A program made the position numbers and the translations under genes. From Algoriphagus sediminis (GTDB taxonomy: Bacteria; Bacteroidota; Bacteroidia; Cytophagales; Cyclobacteriaceae): a DNA stretch of 64,000 nt. Under the pieces are notes generated by a model. The model was given only the letters and a program-made list of their open reading frames with translations. It was not told where the DNA came from and did not search any database. This document shows, in pieces, positions 54,252 through 62,729 of the stretch; within the stretch, counting starts at the first letter, position 1, and every line of letters begins with the position of its first letter. The stretch is from contig NZ_JAUEPH010000001.1 in the NCBI RefSeq assembly GCF_030403435.1, positions 434,001-498,000 on the forward strand, written 5' to 3'.

Positions 54252-55550
54252 ATGAGACAAAGAGGACTCACGGTTATCACCAGAATTCAAGCTGACAAGG
54301 TCAATGAGTTGCGTTCACTTTTAGAAGCAATCGGGCGGGACATCAATGAAAATCCGGTGGTATCCTTTGCCTCGTTTAGGACTGTCCATTTTTTACGCTG
54401 GGTTATTTTAGACGAGACTACGATCAATGAGGAAAGAATTGCAGCTCAGCTGGTACTTTCTACTAATTTCGATGGGAAGCTAATCCCCCATCTGGAAGAT
54501 CTTTGCTCCAGTAATCTTGACGGTTTATTTCAGATTTATAGTCATTGCGAAGGTGCGCCGAAAGAAAAATTCTCCCAACACCTCCTACACTACCTTAAGA
54601 AAAATAGAATATCCATTCCGGCATTTTATAGGGGAACAGCAGGAAGAAAGGTTGCGCAAATTCATCAGGAACAGTCTCTTTGGAAAAAAATTCAGGGTTT
54701 ACTCCAAGGAAGCAAATCCGAAAATGGTGATAAAATAAAGACAAAACTCTTTGATGAGATCAAAAAGGACCCAAGTTTTGCCTGGGCCTTTTCACCTTAC
54801 AAAAAAGAGTTCAACCAGCAATTCGGGGGCATCACACTTAGATTCCAGGCATTGGCGGTTTTGGCAGCACTATTGGCACTGATAATAATTCTTCCTATTC
54901 CCTCTTACATCATTCCGACCTTTTTATTCTTGTTTTTAGGAGGCTGGTGGATTCAGCTTAGAGTTTTGGAGAAAAAGGATGAAGAAGCATTTATTGCTGC
55001 AAGGCAGGATCCATCAGAAGTAGCGGTTCTCATGAAAAAGGAAGACTTTAAAGTTCAAAATCAGCTTACTCACCTCGTTGAAATTAAGCCAGGAGTCATT
55101 CGCCTTTACACCCTTAAATTTGTTCTTTGGGCCATTAATCTTCTAGCAAGCAGGGTTTACAACAAAGGTAATCTGGCCGGAATTCAATCCATTCATTTTG
55201 CCCGATGGGTGATTATAGATAAAGGTCGGAGGCTCTTGTTTTTTAGTAATTACGACGGAAGCTGGGAGTCCTATCTGGGTGAATTCGTGGATCGTGCGGC
55301 AGTAGGGCTCACAGGAGTTTGGTCAAACACAGTCGGCTTCCCCCCTACCAAAAATTTGATTCGAAACGGAGCAAGACACTCAGCAGAGTTTAAAGCTTGG
55401 GCACGATTCAAACAAATTCCAACCCAAATCTGGTACAGTGCCTACCCCACTTCTTCCATCAAAAACATAAACAACAACACCGCCATCCGCCAGGGCCTTA
55501 TCAAAAAGATGAATCCTGAAAAAACAAAGGAATGGCTACAAAGACTGTGA
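54252..55550 (+). CDS. Membrane protein with two related ferredoxin-like halves, DyP/P450-associated
   Basis: A 432-aa protein of no family I can name. It has two similar halves: near aa 45-80 VHFLRWVILDE then LVLSTNFDGKLIPHLEDL, and near aa 315-355 IHFARWVIID then LLFFSNYDGSWESYLGEF. Each half looks like a ferredoxin-like alpha-beta unit, the building block of dimeric alpha-beta barrels including DyP peroxidases. Between them, at about aa 203-237, is a hydrophobic hairpin (LAVLAALLALIIILPIPSY and FLFLFLGGWWIQL) likely to insert in the membrane. Its 3' end overlaps the DyP gene by 19 bases, so the two are coupled. No heme ligand is obvious. Confidence 0.65.
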   Translation: MRQRGLTVITRIQADKVNELRSLLEAIGRDINENPVVSFASFRTVHFLRWVILDETTINEERIAAQLVLSTNFDGKLIPHLEDLCSSNLDGLFQIYSHCEGAPKEKFSQHLLHYLKKNRISIPAFYRGTAGRKVAQIHQEQSLWKKIQGLLQGSKSENGDKIKTKLFDEIKKDPSFAWAFSPYKKEFNQQFGGITLRFQALAVLAALLALIIILPIPSYIIPTFLFLFLGGWWIQLRVLEKKDEEAFIAARQDPSEVAVLMKKEDFKVQNQLTHLVEIKPGVIRLYTLKFVLWAINLLASRVYNKGNLAGIQSIHFARWVIIDKGRRLLFFSNYDGSWESYLGEFVDRAAVGLTGVWSNTVGFPPTKNLIRNGARHSAEFKAWARFKQIPTQIWYSAYPTSSIKNINNNTAIRQGLIKKMNPEKTKEWLQRL

Positions 55551-56971
55551 GCATGGAACTTCAAGACATTCAGGGCCTGCTAATCAGGTCACATAAGGAA
55601 ATGAGCTATGCCAAGTATTTCATGGCCCACATTACAGAGCAAGAGAAAGCTAAAAGCTGGCTGAGTGATATTATCCCTGAAATTACGGATGGAATTTCAA
55701 AGCCGACAGACTTCCGTCTCCAGATTGCCTTCACGTATTCGGGGATAAGAAAACTTTGTAATGCTAAGATGTTTGGGTTTGTGGTGGAGTTTGAACAAGG
55801 TATGGCGACGGATTTTCGAAGTCGGGTTTTGGGAGATCTCGAAGAAAGCGCACCCCAAAATTGGGAATGGGGAGGACCGAATAATAAAGCATTGGATTTT
55901 GTTTTGATGGTTTTCGCTCCTTCGGAGCAAAGGCTTTCTCAGAAACATGAAGAAACCCTATCGCTTTGGACTCAAAATGGGATTGAACATATCATAAGCC
56001 TGGATGCTCCCCCAAATCCACATGGAAAAGAACATTTCGGTTTTGCAGATGGAATCACTCAACCGGTAATGCCCGGCTTGAGCAAATCGGATTTACCAGA
56101 AAATACAGTTTCTCAAGGAGAATTTATTTTAGGATATCCAAACGGTTATGATCAGCTACCAGCCACTCCTCTGATAAAAGAAATCAATGACCCAAATCAG
56201 CAACTTCCAGCTTCGAAGGAGTCTGGTTACAGAGATTTCGGAAGGAATGGCTCCTACATGGTATTTCGCCAGCTAGAACAAGACGTGGAAGGCTTCTGGA
56301 AACAGGCAAAAGAGGGAACTAAACAAATCGGAAAAGAAGAATCGGCCTGCATTTATACCGCCTCGAAAATGGTAGGAAGATGGCCAAATGGAAAGCCTAT
56401 GACAGAGGACCCAGAGAATGAGTCTTCATTTGATCCAAAGGAAAAATATTTCTTATACCTGAAGAATGGGGATAAGGCTGGGCATAAATGTCCTTTGGGA
56501 TCGCATGTGAGAAGAACAAATCCAAGGGATGTTCTTCCCGACAATAAACCTGAAGCCTCTGTGGAAATTTCCAATCTACACCGAATCCTGCGTAGAGGTA
56601 GAATTTATGGCCCACCACTGGACGAGAGTTTTTCGGCAGAAAAGATCAAGGATCTGCCTAATGACGATAAGAAGCGGGGACTTCATTTCATTTGTTTTAA
56701 TGCGAACATCGCCCGACAATTTGAATTTATTCAGCACATGTGGTGTAACAACACCAAGTTTGATGGACTCTACAATGATCCTGATCCAGTCCTTGGAATT
56801 AAGGACTATCGTGATCGCTCCAAAAAACATGATTTCACCATTCAAGCAGACCCAGTACGGCAAAAGATTTACGGACTTACTCGCCATGTGGAAATCAAAG
56901 GTGGGGCCTATTTCTTTATGCCGGGATTAAAAGCACTGAAATTTTTAAGCCAGAAAGATGTTACTAATTAA
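55532..56971 (+). CDS. DyP-type peroxidase
   Basis: A 479-aa heme peroxidase of the dye-decolorizing family. It has the GxxDG signature FGFADGITQP with distal D173, the proximal His325 in CPLGSHVRRTNPRD, and R354/R355 in LRRGRIYG as candidate distal Arg. The late FICFNANIARQFEFIQ and FFMPGL segments are also typical. There is no Tat or Sec leader, so it is cytoplasmic, unlike many B-type DyPs. ATG 55532 overlaps the previous gene; ATG 55553 is an alternative. It overlaps the P450 gene by 14 bases, making a three-gene coupled unit. Confidence 0.92.
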   Translation: MATKTVSMELQDIQGLLIRSHKEMSYAKYFMAHITEQEKAKSWLSDIIPEITDGISKPTDFRLQIAFTYSGIRKLCNAKMFGFVVEFEQGMATDFRSRVLGDLEESAPQNWEWGGPNNKALDFVLMVFAPSEQRLSQKHEETLSLWTQNGIEHIISLDAPPNPHGKEHFGFADGITQPVMPGLSKSDLPENTVSQGEFILGYPNGYDQLPATPLIKEINDPNQQLPASKESGYRDFGRNGSYMVFRQLEQDVEGFWKQAKEGTKQIGKEESACIYTASKMVGRWPNGKPMTEDPENESSFDPKEKYFLYLKNGDKAGHKCPLGSHVRRTNPRDVLPDNKPEASVEISNLHRILRRGRIYGPPLDESFSAEKIKDLPNDDKKRGLHFICFNANIARQFEFIQHMWCNNTKFDGLYNDPDPVLGIKDYRDRSKKHDFTIQADPVRQKIYGLTRHVEIKGGAYFFMPGLKALKFLSQKDVTN

Positions 56972-58121
56972 ACAAGCCTTTACACGATTCCTCCTTGGAT
57001 TGGGTAGGACATTGACACCGGTACTCCGTTGGAAAAACAGCACATTTGTTTTTAGAGCAGAAGATGTGAAAGAAGTCCTGAACAGAAACCAGGATTTTAC
57101 TATCGCTGAGATCAATGGCCCGCATATCGAACGTCACATAGGCCCTTTTATCCTAGGAATGGATGATGGTCCACAATATCAAAGGGATATCAGTATTCTT
57201 CGAGCCGCTACCAAAAGAGAGGACAGTCAGAGAATCGCCAGTTTTATTCGAAAAGAAGCCGAAAATATTATATGCGATCTTCCAAAAGAATTTGACTTGG
57301 TCCAAGATTACACTCGGCAGCTTCCTTATCTTTTAATAAGCGATTATTTTGGTACATCTGGTCCGGACAGGACTTCTATGCTCAGATGGAACCGAAGTAT
57401 TTTTTGGGATGTCTTTTTAGATCTAAAGGAAAAACCGGAAATAAGATCAGCAGCTTTGCAAAGCTCTTCCGAAATGCTCCCCTATCTCAAAAACCTCATT
57501 CTTGAAAATAAAAATAAAACTACCCAAGGAAATGAGCTGGAGGACAACATGCTGAACCGACTGATCAAAATGCAGGATGGTGAAACTCCTTCTTTCTCGG
57601 ATGAGGAAATTGCAGGAAAATTTGCAGGAACTTTAATGGGAACATTAGAGCCGATTAACAAAGCCTGCGTGTATGTCATTCAGCAGTTTTTCGCAAGAAA
57701 GGAAATTCTCAAAAAGGCCATTAGGGCATCCGAATCTAATGACACTCAAACCATGAAAGAATTGGCCCTCGAAGCGTTACGGTTCCAACCTAATATGCCC
57801 GTGCTTATGCGGTTCTCAAAAAAGGAACAACAAGTAGGTAAACGTAGAATTAAAGCCGGACAAACTGTTTTTGCAATGACTTACTCAGCAATGTTCGACC
57901 CAAGACAGGTGGAGAAGCCAAAGAATTTCCTTCCCGGTCGGCCGGTAGAGGATATGATGTACCTTGGATTTGGACAGCACCGGTGTTTTGGAAATTACAT
58001 AAACTTGGTAGCCATTCCTGAAATTCTTATAGCCCTTTTAAAAGTGAAAGGACTTAAACCTAAAGAAAAACTAATGAAGGAAGGCCCTTTCCCTGACCGT
58101 TGGATATTCGAGCGGGCTTGA
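56958..58121 (+). CDS. Cytochrome P450 with atypical I-helix
   Basis: A 387-aa bacterial P450. Heme-thiolate Cys343 is in YLGFGQHRCFGNY (the usual leading Phe is Leu), and the ExxR pair is E272/R275 in LALEALRFQPN. The I-helix, normally (A/G)Gx(D/E)T, reads MGTLEPINKA around aa 227-236, so the acid-alcohol pair for O2 activation is not in the usual place. This recalls P450s that use peroxides or rearrange hydroperoxides. The gene overlaps the DyP peroxidase gene, and no ferredoxin or reductase lies next to it. Function is inferred only; the substrate is unknown. Confidence 0.88.
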   Translation: MLLIKQAFTRFLLGLGRTLTPVLRWKNSTFVFRAEDVKEVLNRNQDFTIAEINGPHIERHIGPFILGMDDGPQYQRDISILRAATKREDSQRIASFIRKEAENIICDLPKEFDLVQDYTRQLPYLLISDYFGTSGPDRTSMLRWNRSIFWDVFLDLKEKPEIRSAALQSSSEMLPYLKNLILENKNKTTQGNELEDNMLNRLIKMQDGETPSFSDEEIAGKFAGTLMGTLEPINKACVYVIQQFFARKEILKKAIRASESNDTQTMKELALEALRFQPNMPVLMRFSKKEQQVGKRRIKAGQTVFAMTYSAMFDPRQVEKPKNFLPGRPVEDMMYLGFGQHRCFGNYINLVAIPEILIALLKVKGLKPKEKLMKEGPFPDRWIFERA

Positions 58122-58155
58122 TCATTTTTCCAAAGAGAAATGTAATTTCGGGGCT

Positions 58156-58629
58156 ATGAGAACCCCTATGATCACTCCGGAAGGAATGGAGAAGTTGAAG
58201 GAAGAACTGGAACATCTTTGGAAGGTGGAACGACCAGAAACGACCGCCAAAGTGGCCTGGGCAGCCAGTTTGGGCGACCGTTCTGAAAATGCTGATTACC
58301 ATTACAATAAAAAACGACTCAGAGAGATTGATAAACGCTTACTTTATTTACGGAGATGCATTGATAATTTTAAAGTGATCCGCTACCATCCACATCAAGA
58401 GGGCAAAGTCATGTTCGGAGCTTGGGTGGAAATCGAAAACCAGAGTGGGTTAAAAAAGCGACTTCGAATAGTTGGCTCGGAAGAACTGATAGGAAGAAAG
58501 GACGTGATTTCCATTGATTCCCCTATCGCACAGGCACTTTTAAAGAAAGAAGTAGGCGATGAGGTTTTAGTTAAAACTCCAGCGGCAAGCATGACCTGGA
58601 AAATTTTAAAAATAGAGTATGAAAAATAG
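58156..58629 (+). CDS. greB: Transcript cleavage factor GreB
   Basis: A 157-aa Gre factor that rescues backtracked RNA polymerase. The N-terminal coiled coil runs MITPEGMEKLKEELEHL to the tip with the acidic pair in DRSENADYHYNKKRLREIDKR, which is the GreB-type version. The C-terminal FKBP-like domain includes SIDSPIAQALLKKEVGDEV. A near-consensus promoter (TAATTTCG at 58143) precedes it, so it may be independent of the P450 unit 34 bases upstream. Confidence 0.93.
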   Translation: MRTPMITPEGMEKLKEELEHLWKVERPETTAKVAWAASLGDRSENADYHYNKKRLREIDKRLLYLRRCIDNFKVIRYHPHQEGKVMFGAWVEIENQSGLKKRLRIVGSEELIGRKDVISIDSPIAQALLKKEVGDEVLVKTPAASMTWKILKIEYEK

Positions 58630-58657
58630 GTTGGGGTTTGTCTAGGATTGATAATTC

Positions 58658-58695
58658 AAGGCATCTCTTAGCGAGAGATCGATTAGCCTTTATTT
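58658..58695 (+). terminator. Two-part hairpin after greB
   Basis: Outer arms AAGGC (58658-58662) and GCCTT (58686-58690) enclose a perfect ATCTCT/AGAGAT hairpin (58663-58679, loop TAGCG), followed by TATTT. It is consistent with greB termination. Confidence 0.5.
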
Positions 58696-58838
58696 AAAAA
58701 AAGACAATTTATCGTGATAGATCGAAGGTTACGCAATCTACATAAAACCTTAGGTTTATCTTGCTAAAACTTGTAAGTATTATACTAATTGCTAAATTGA
58801 TAAAGTAATTAAGTTCAACCCTTTTAATTTTTAGAACT

Positions 58839-59759
58839 ATGGGCGCAATTTTAGCTGCTTTGGCCAAGGGCCTACTTTCTGCACTAGCTTCAAAAATTTT
58901 CTCAAGCATATTTGGTGGCCATAGTGCCGACTACTATTTCAAGGAAATGTTGAAGGACATAAAAAATATCCTCCATATTTCTTTGGTTTCAAACGATATT
59001 GTCAATATCAAGGGTACGGTAGATGGGGTTATTTCCGAGATGACCATTAACTACCCCAACATGAAAGCTTCAGGTTCTTCGAAGGAAAGTCTATTGGCTT
59101 ATTTGAGCAATGTTGAGTCTACTATAGACCTGAACATTATGGGACCACTTACAGCACTTACTGATGAAACTCAGGCAAAAGGAAATGCTCAACAAAGTCT
59201 ATTGGTTTTTGCGGTCGGAGCAGGTATGCACTTTGCAGTTTTACAGGAAATGGCAAAACAAGATCCTTCACAATCAAATCCGGCACAGACTCAATATGCC
59301 AAGGACATTCAGCAATACGCAAAAAAATATGTTACCAGAGCCACTGAACTACTGGCCAACATTAGAAAATCGAGGTTAGATTCTATAAAAGGCCCTTCTT
59401 GTGGCCCACATACCTCAGAGGAAGCTGAGAATATCACTAATCGTAAACTGGAGCTGGAATTAAAGTACGGCAGACCACCTAAAGACAATAAGGAAGCCAT
59501 GGGTTGGCCCTCTGGAACAATTAAGTCAGCCTTTTATGGTAAGGATGGTTGGAAAAGTAAGACGATTTGTGAATTTGGTTTCGAGACCAGTATCTGGTAC
59601 CCTTGTGAAGAGGATGTCCCAGCTCACTCTAAATGTAAAAGTTGCTTAGCTGACTACAAGGTTAAAGCGGCCAAGACTTTTGACTCCGATTGGCAACCAT
59701 TGCAAGATAATATTGATGCCTGGCAGAAGTTAGAGACTAACCCCGTCTCTTCATCCTGA
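58839..59759 (+). CDS. Protein resembling the pore-forming N domain of Cry delta-endotoxins
   Basis: A 306-aa protein without a cleavable signal peptide. The first 27 residues are a small, glycine/alanine-rich amphipathic helix (MGAILAALAKGLLSALASKIF). The next about 150 aa are helical, and the central hydrophobic helix at aa 119-138 (SLLVFAVGAGMHFAVLQEM) matches in pattern the helix-5 region of Cry toxins (VYVQAANLHLSVLRD). A following IQQYAKKYVTRATELLANI fits helix 6. The C-terminal about 110 aa is a different part with five Cys (C188, C244, C256, C266, C269) and no Cry receptor domains. A pore-forming or membrane-binding role is inferred from this resemblance alone. It is followed after six bases by a 2OG oxygenase frame. 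Confidence 0.55.
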   Translation: MGAILAALAKGLLSALASKIFSSIFGGHSADYYFKEMLKDIKNILHISLVSNDIVNIKGTVDGVISEMTINYPNMKASGSSKESLLAYLSNVESTIDLNIMGPLTALTDETQAKGNAQQSLLVFAVGAGMHFAVLQEMAKQDPSQSNPAQTQYAKDIQQYAKKYVTRATELLANIRKSRLDSIKGPSCGPHTSEEAENITNRKLELELKYGRPPKDNKEAMGWPSGTIKSAFYGKDGWKSKTICEFGFETSIWYPCEEDVPAHSKCKSCLADYKVKAAKTFDSDWQPLQDNIDAWQKLETNPVSSS

Positions 59760-59765
59760 TTTTCA

Positions 59766-60497
59766 TTGAAAAAACTTCAAAGGCCCCTAATGCACCTTTC
59801 GCAGTCTCAGATTAATGAATACAGGCATAATGGATGGGTAATAATTGAAGATTTTTTAGACTCAAAACTTGCGGAGAACCTTTACCAAACTTTGGCTAAT
59901 GAGGTGCCATGGGAGATAACTTACCTGGGGCGTTTGGGACCGGTAAAATTTCCTCTGTCGCAAATGGAAACACTTACTAAAAGACAATTAAACATTATTG
60001 AACAAACGATAGCCCAAGGTTCCGAAAAAGGCTTTCAGTTTCATTATTGCAACTATAATATTCAAAAAGCAATAAAATCTAAAGAGGAAGTCCCTTCCTC
60101 CTTGAAGCGCTCATGCGAGTTGATTTTTAATGATTCATTTACATTGTTTCTAGCCCAATTATCGGGTGAATCGAGCATCAATGACCATAATTTCCTTGCA
60201 TCATATTATCCTGATTCTGGTTTTCTAATGGATCATAATGACGAATTGAAAGATGTAAATCGAAAATTGGCTTTTGTTTTACAGCTGAGTCGGAATTGGA
60301 AATCGGAGTTTGGCGGCAACCTCGAAATTCTGGATGATTCTGGGTTTGTTAAAGAAAAGCTTGTGCCCAAATTTAATTCATTGGTCGTATTCAAAGTCCC
60401 CTTGAATCACAGGGTGAGTAAGGTGATACACAAAGGCCCCGAAAAGCGGCTGGCCATACATGGATGGGGTCTAGAGAATAGTGTAGGAAGTTGTTAA
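59766..60497 (+). CDS. 2-oxoglutarate/Fe(II)-dependent oxygenase (prolyl-hydroxylase-like)
   Basis: A 243-aa enzyme when read from TTG 59766; ATG 59790 is an equally plausible start. Numbered from the TTG, the facial triad is H157 and D159 in LMDHNDE with H215 in VPLNHRVSKV, and R228 in EKRLAIHGW would bind the 2OG carboxylate. The cupin segment FGGNLEIL sits between. It resembles bacterial relatives of Tpa1/Ofd1 and P4H. It is closely spaced with the endotoxin-like gene, which suggests a joint role such as modification of that protein; this is unproven. Confidence 0.82.
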   Translation: MKKLQRPLMHLSQSQINEYRHNGWVIIEDFLDSKLAENLYQTLANEVPWEITYLGRLGPVKFPLSQMETLTKRQLNIIEQTIAQGSEKGFQFHYCNYNIQKAIKSKEEVPSSLKRSCELIFNDSFTLFLAQLSGESSINDHNFLASYYPDSGFLMDHNDELKDVNRKLAFVLQLSRNWKSEFGGNLEILDDSGFVKEKLVPKFNSLVVFKVPLNHRVSKVIHKGPEKRLAIHGWGLENSVGSC

Positions 60498-60707
60498 ATT
60501 AAGGCATTTAGATCAACTAGGTCATAAATCAAGCAAAACCACAGAAATCTACTTCTAAAAAGTAAAACGGTTAAATCGAGGATCAAAATTACTTGGATTC
60601 ATAAAGTCATTATTCAATTTTCTGAGGGCAGCGAAAGAAATAAATGGGAAAACTTGGAATAAAATTGGCTAAGCTTCCCAGGCATGTACTTTTATTAATC
60701 AAAAAAT

Positions 60708-61292
60708 ATGGCTGAAAAGACGCTAAACGACCTGAACAGAGAGGATTGGAATCGATTATTTCCAATCGAATTGGTGAATCACAATCCGGAATGGGAAAGG
60801 CTTTTTGAAAAGGAGAAAAAACGGATTCTCGACCATGTGGACAATTCTTTTTTATTAAGAATAGAACATTTTGGCAGTACCGCAATCCCAGGTATCATGT
60901 CCAAGCCATACATTGATTTGATCATTGAAATTCCTAGAGAATCCTTATTCGATCAGGAACTGATCACCCAATTCGAAAAAATCGGGTACTCCCATTTTGA
61001 GGTTCCCGAAAGAGAAGGGATAGATGCATATTCAAGCTTTGGAAAAGGCTATCGACTGGATGGTATTAAAGAACAGATTTTTCATATCCATATGTGTCCG
61101 GCCAACAATTACATGTGGAGACAAATCGCTTTTAGGGACTACCTGAAAACAAACCCAGAAAGGGCTAAAGCCTATGAAGAACTTAAGCTTAAACTCATTT
61201 CCCGTTATTCTAATGATCGCGGAGCTTATGTGAATGGAAAGTCAGGTTTTGTGTATGAAACTTTGCAAATGATTGAAAGGGAAATCGCCTAA
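60708..61292 (+). CDS. GrpB family protein (UPF0157, nucleotidyltransferase-like)
   Basis: A 194-aa cytoplasmic protein. The GrpB core is clear: VNHNPEWERLFEKEKKRI, RIEHFGSTAIPGIMSKPYIDLIIEI, where the GST and DLII pieces match the nucleotidyltransferase fold, then HIHMCPANNYMWRQIAFRDYLKTNPE. The family is poorly characterised, with possible coenzyme or nucleotide transfer activity. It has its own 210-bp upstream region and no obvious link to its neighbours. Confidence 0.9.
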   Translation: MAEKTLNDLNREDWNRLFPIELVNHNPEWERLFEKEKKRILDHVDNSFLLRIEHFGSTAIPGIMSKPYIDLIIEIPRESLFDQELITQFEKIGYSHFEVPEREGIDAYSSFGKGYRLDGIKEQIFHIHMCPANNYMWRQIAFRDYLKTNPERAKAYEELKLKLISRYSNDRGAYVNGKSGFVYETLQMIEREIA

Positions 61293-61404
61293 GAAGTACA
61301 ATCTATTCCTACTCCACTTATCAAAACATTGTCGCTTCAATTGTAAATAAAGATTTTAATCAAGTAATTAATACTTTATTAAAATTCTTGAATAAGTTGA
61401 AGCT

Positions 61405-62625
61405 ATGACCATTTGCTTAAGATATTTCTGCGGCTTGATTTTCGCCTTTTTAATTTTGGGTTGCTCCTCTCCTACCACTGTCTCAAAAGATCCCATTCCT
61501 GACCAAAAATATTCAAACCCTTATCCGGTCATCATGGCATATTATGTGCCTGAAAGAAACTTTGAGCCAGAGGAAATACCTGTTGAAAAACTCACTCATA
61601 TCATTTTCTCCTTTACAAAAGTAATTGATGGGGAAATGAAATTCAGAAATCCGGAAAACTTTGGACCTAAGCTAGAAGCTTTGGTACAACAAAAAAATCG
61701 TAACCCTGAACTCAAAGTGATGATAGCCTGCGGAGGATGGGGTGCCGATGGATTTTCAGATATGGCACTCACGGAAGAAAGCCGGGCTAAGTTTGTCAGC
61801 AGTGCAAGGGAATTTATAGAAGAATATAACCTGGATGGGATGGACATGGACTGGGAGTATCCTGGAATTTCCGGAGCAGGAACCATGGCAAGACCAGAAG
61901 ACAAGGAAAATTTTACTGCATTAATGAAAAGTCTCCGGGAGATGCTGGACAGCTTCGATAGTCCCAAAGTTCTGACTTTCGCCTCTGCAGGCTGGAAGAG
62001 ATATTTTGACTTTGTCGAAATGGATGAAGTAATGAAATACGCCGACTTCACTAATGTAATGACCTACGATCAGGTCTCGGGAAACTCTGTCTATACCGGC
62101 CATCATACACCACTTGGGATGATGAAAAGCGAGCAATACCAAGGTACTCCCTTTCAGGCCCAAATGGATTCATTGTACAAGGCAGGAAGGTCACAAGATG
62201 CCGACCCCAGGTCGGCTGAGAAAATCGTAGACTTCTTAGTTGAAAGAGGAGTTGACCCGAAGCAGATTGTGATAGGAAGCGCATTTTATGGAAGGGTTTG
62301 GGGTGGAGTTCCTCCAGAAAACAATGGTTTGTTCCAATTGAGCGAGCGAATGCACATTGGCTGGATGGCTTATCATCAGATTCGCGAGAAATATGAACCC
62401 GATGACAATTTTGAAAGGTTCTGGGATGCAAATGCCCAAGCCCCTTATTTGTACAATTCTGCTGACAGTCTCTTTGTCTCTTATGATGATACCGTGTCGG
62501 TGGCTTTGAAAACCCGATATACGATGGAAAAAGGATTAGGCGGAATCATGTTTTGGGAGCTTGGTAATGACACCAAGGAAGAGGGAAGTCTACTGGACGC
62601 CATTTACAAAACTGCAAATGAGTAA
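61405..62625 (+). CDS. Lipoprotein GH18 chitinase-like glycosidase
   Basis: A 406-aa GH18 enzyme. Lipobox ILGC places the lipidated Cys at aa 20. The beta-barrel carries the catalytic signature DGMDMDWE (D144, D147, D149, E151), MIACGGWG for the substrate loop, and the later MTYDQVSG and GSAFYGRVWGG. The final strand GLGGIMFWELGND is typical. It would cut chitin or related beta-1,4-GlcNAc polymers at the surface. GlcNAc products could enter the NagB/ROK pathway encoded 22 kb upstream. Confidence 0.92.
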   Translation: MTICLRYFCGLIFAFLILGCSSPTTVSKDPIPDQKYSNPYPVIMAYYVPERNFEPEEIPVEKLTHIIFSFTKVIDGEMKFRNPENFGPKLEALVQQKNRNPELKVMIACGGWGADGFSDMALTEESRAKFVSSAREFIEEYNLDGMDMDWEYPGISGAGTMARPEDKENFTALMKSLREMLDSFDSPKVLTFASAGWKRYFDFVEMDEVMKYADFTNVMTYDQVSGNSVYTGHHTPLGMMKSEQYQGTPFQAQMDSLYKAGRSQDADPRSAEKIVDFLVERGVDPKQIVIGSAFYGRVWGGVPPENNGLFQLSERMHIGWMAYHQIREKYEPDDNFERFWDANAQAPYLYNSADSLFVSYDDTVSVALKTRYTMEKGLGGIMFWELGNDTKEEGSLLDAIYKTANE

Positions 62626-62640
62626 ATCAGAATTATACTT

Positions 62641-62675
62641 AGGTAAAATTAAATTCTACATCCTTCATTTTACCT
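62641..62675. promoter_or_regulatory. Inverted repeat upstream of purH
   Basis: AGGTAAAAT (62641-62649) and ATTTTACCT (62667-62675), perfect nine-base arms around 17 bases, just upstream of the purH promoter element. It could be the end of the GH18 transcript or a regulator site for purine control. Confidence 0.35.
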
Positions 62676-62685
62676 TCTCAATTCC

Positions 62686-62693
62686 TACCTTTG
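62686..62693 (+). promoter_or_regulatory. -7 element of the purH promoter
   Basis: TACCTTTG is an exact TAnnTTTG match, 36 bases before ATG 62730. No clear TTG is present at the -33 position. Confidence 0.4.
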
Positions 62694-62729
62694 CGACTTA
62701 TTGCAAGTCAAACCTTTCCATCCTAAAAA

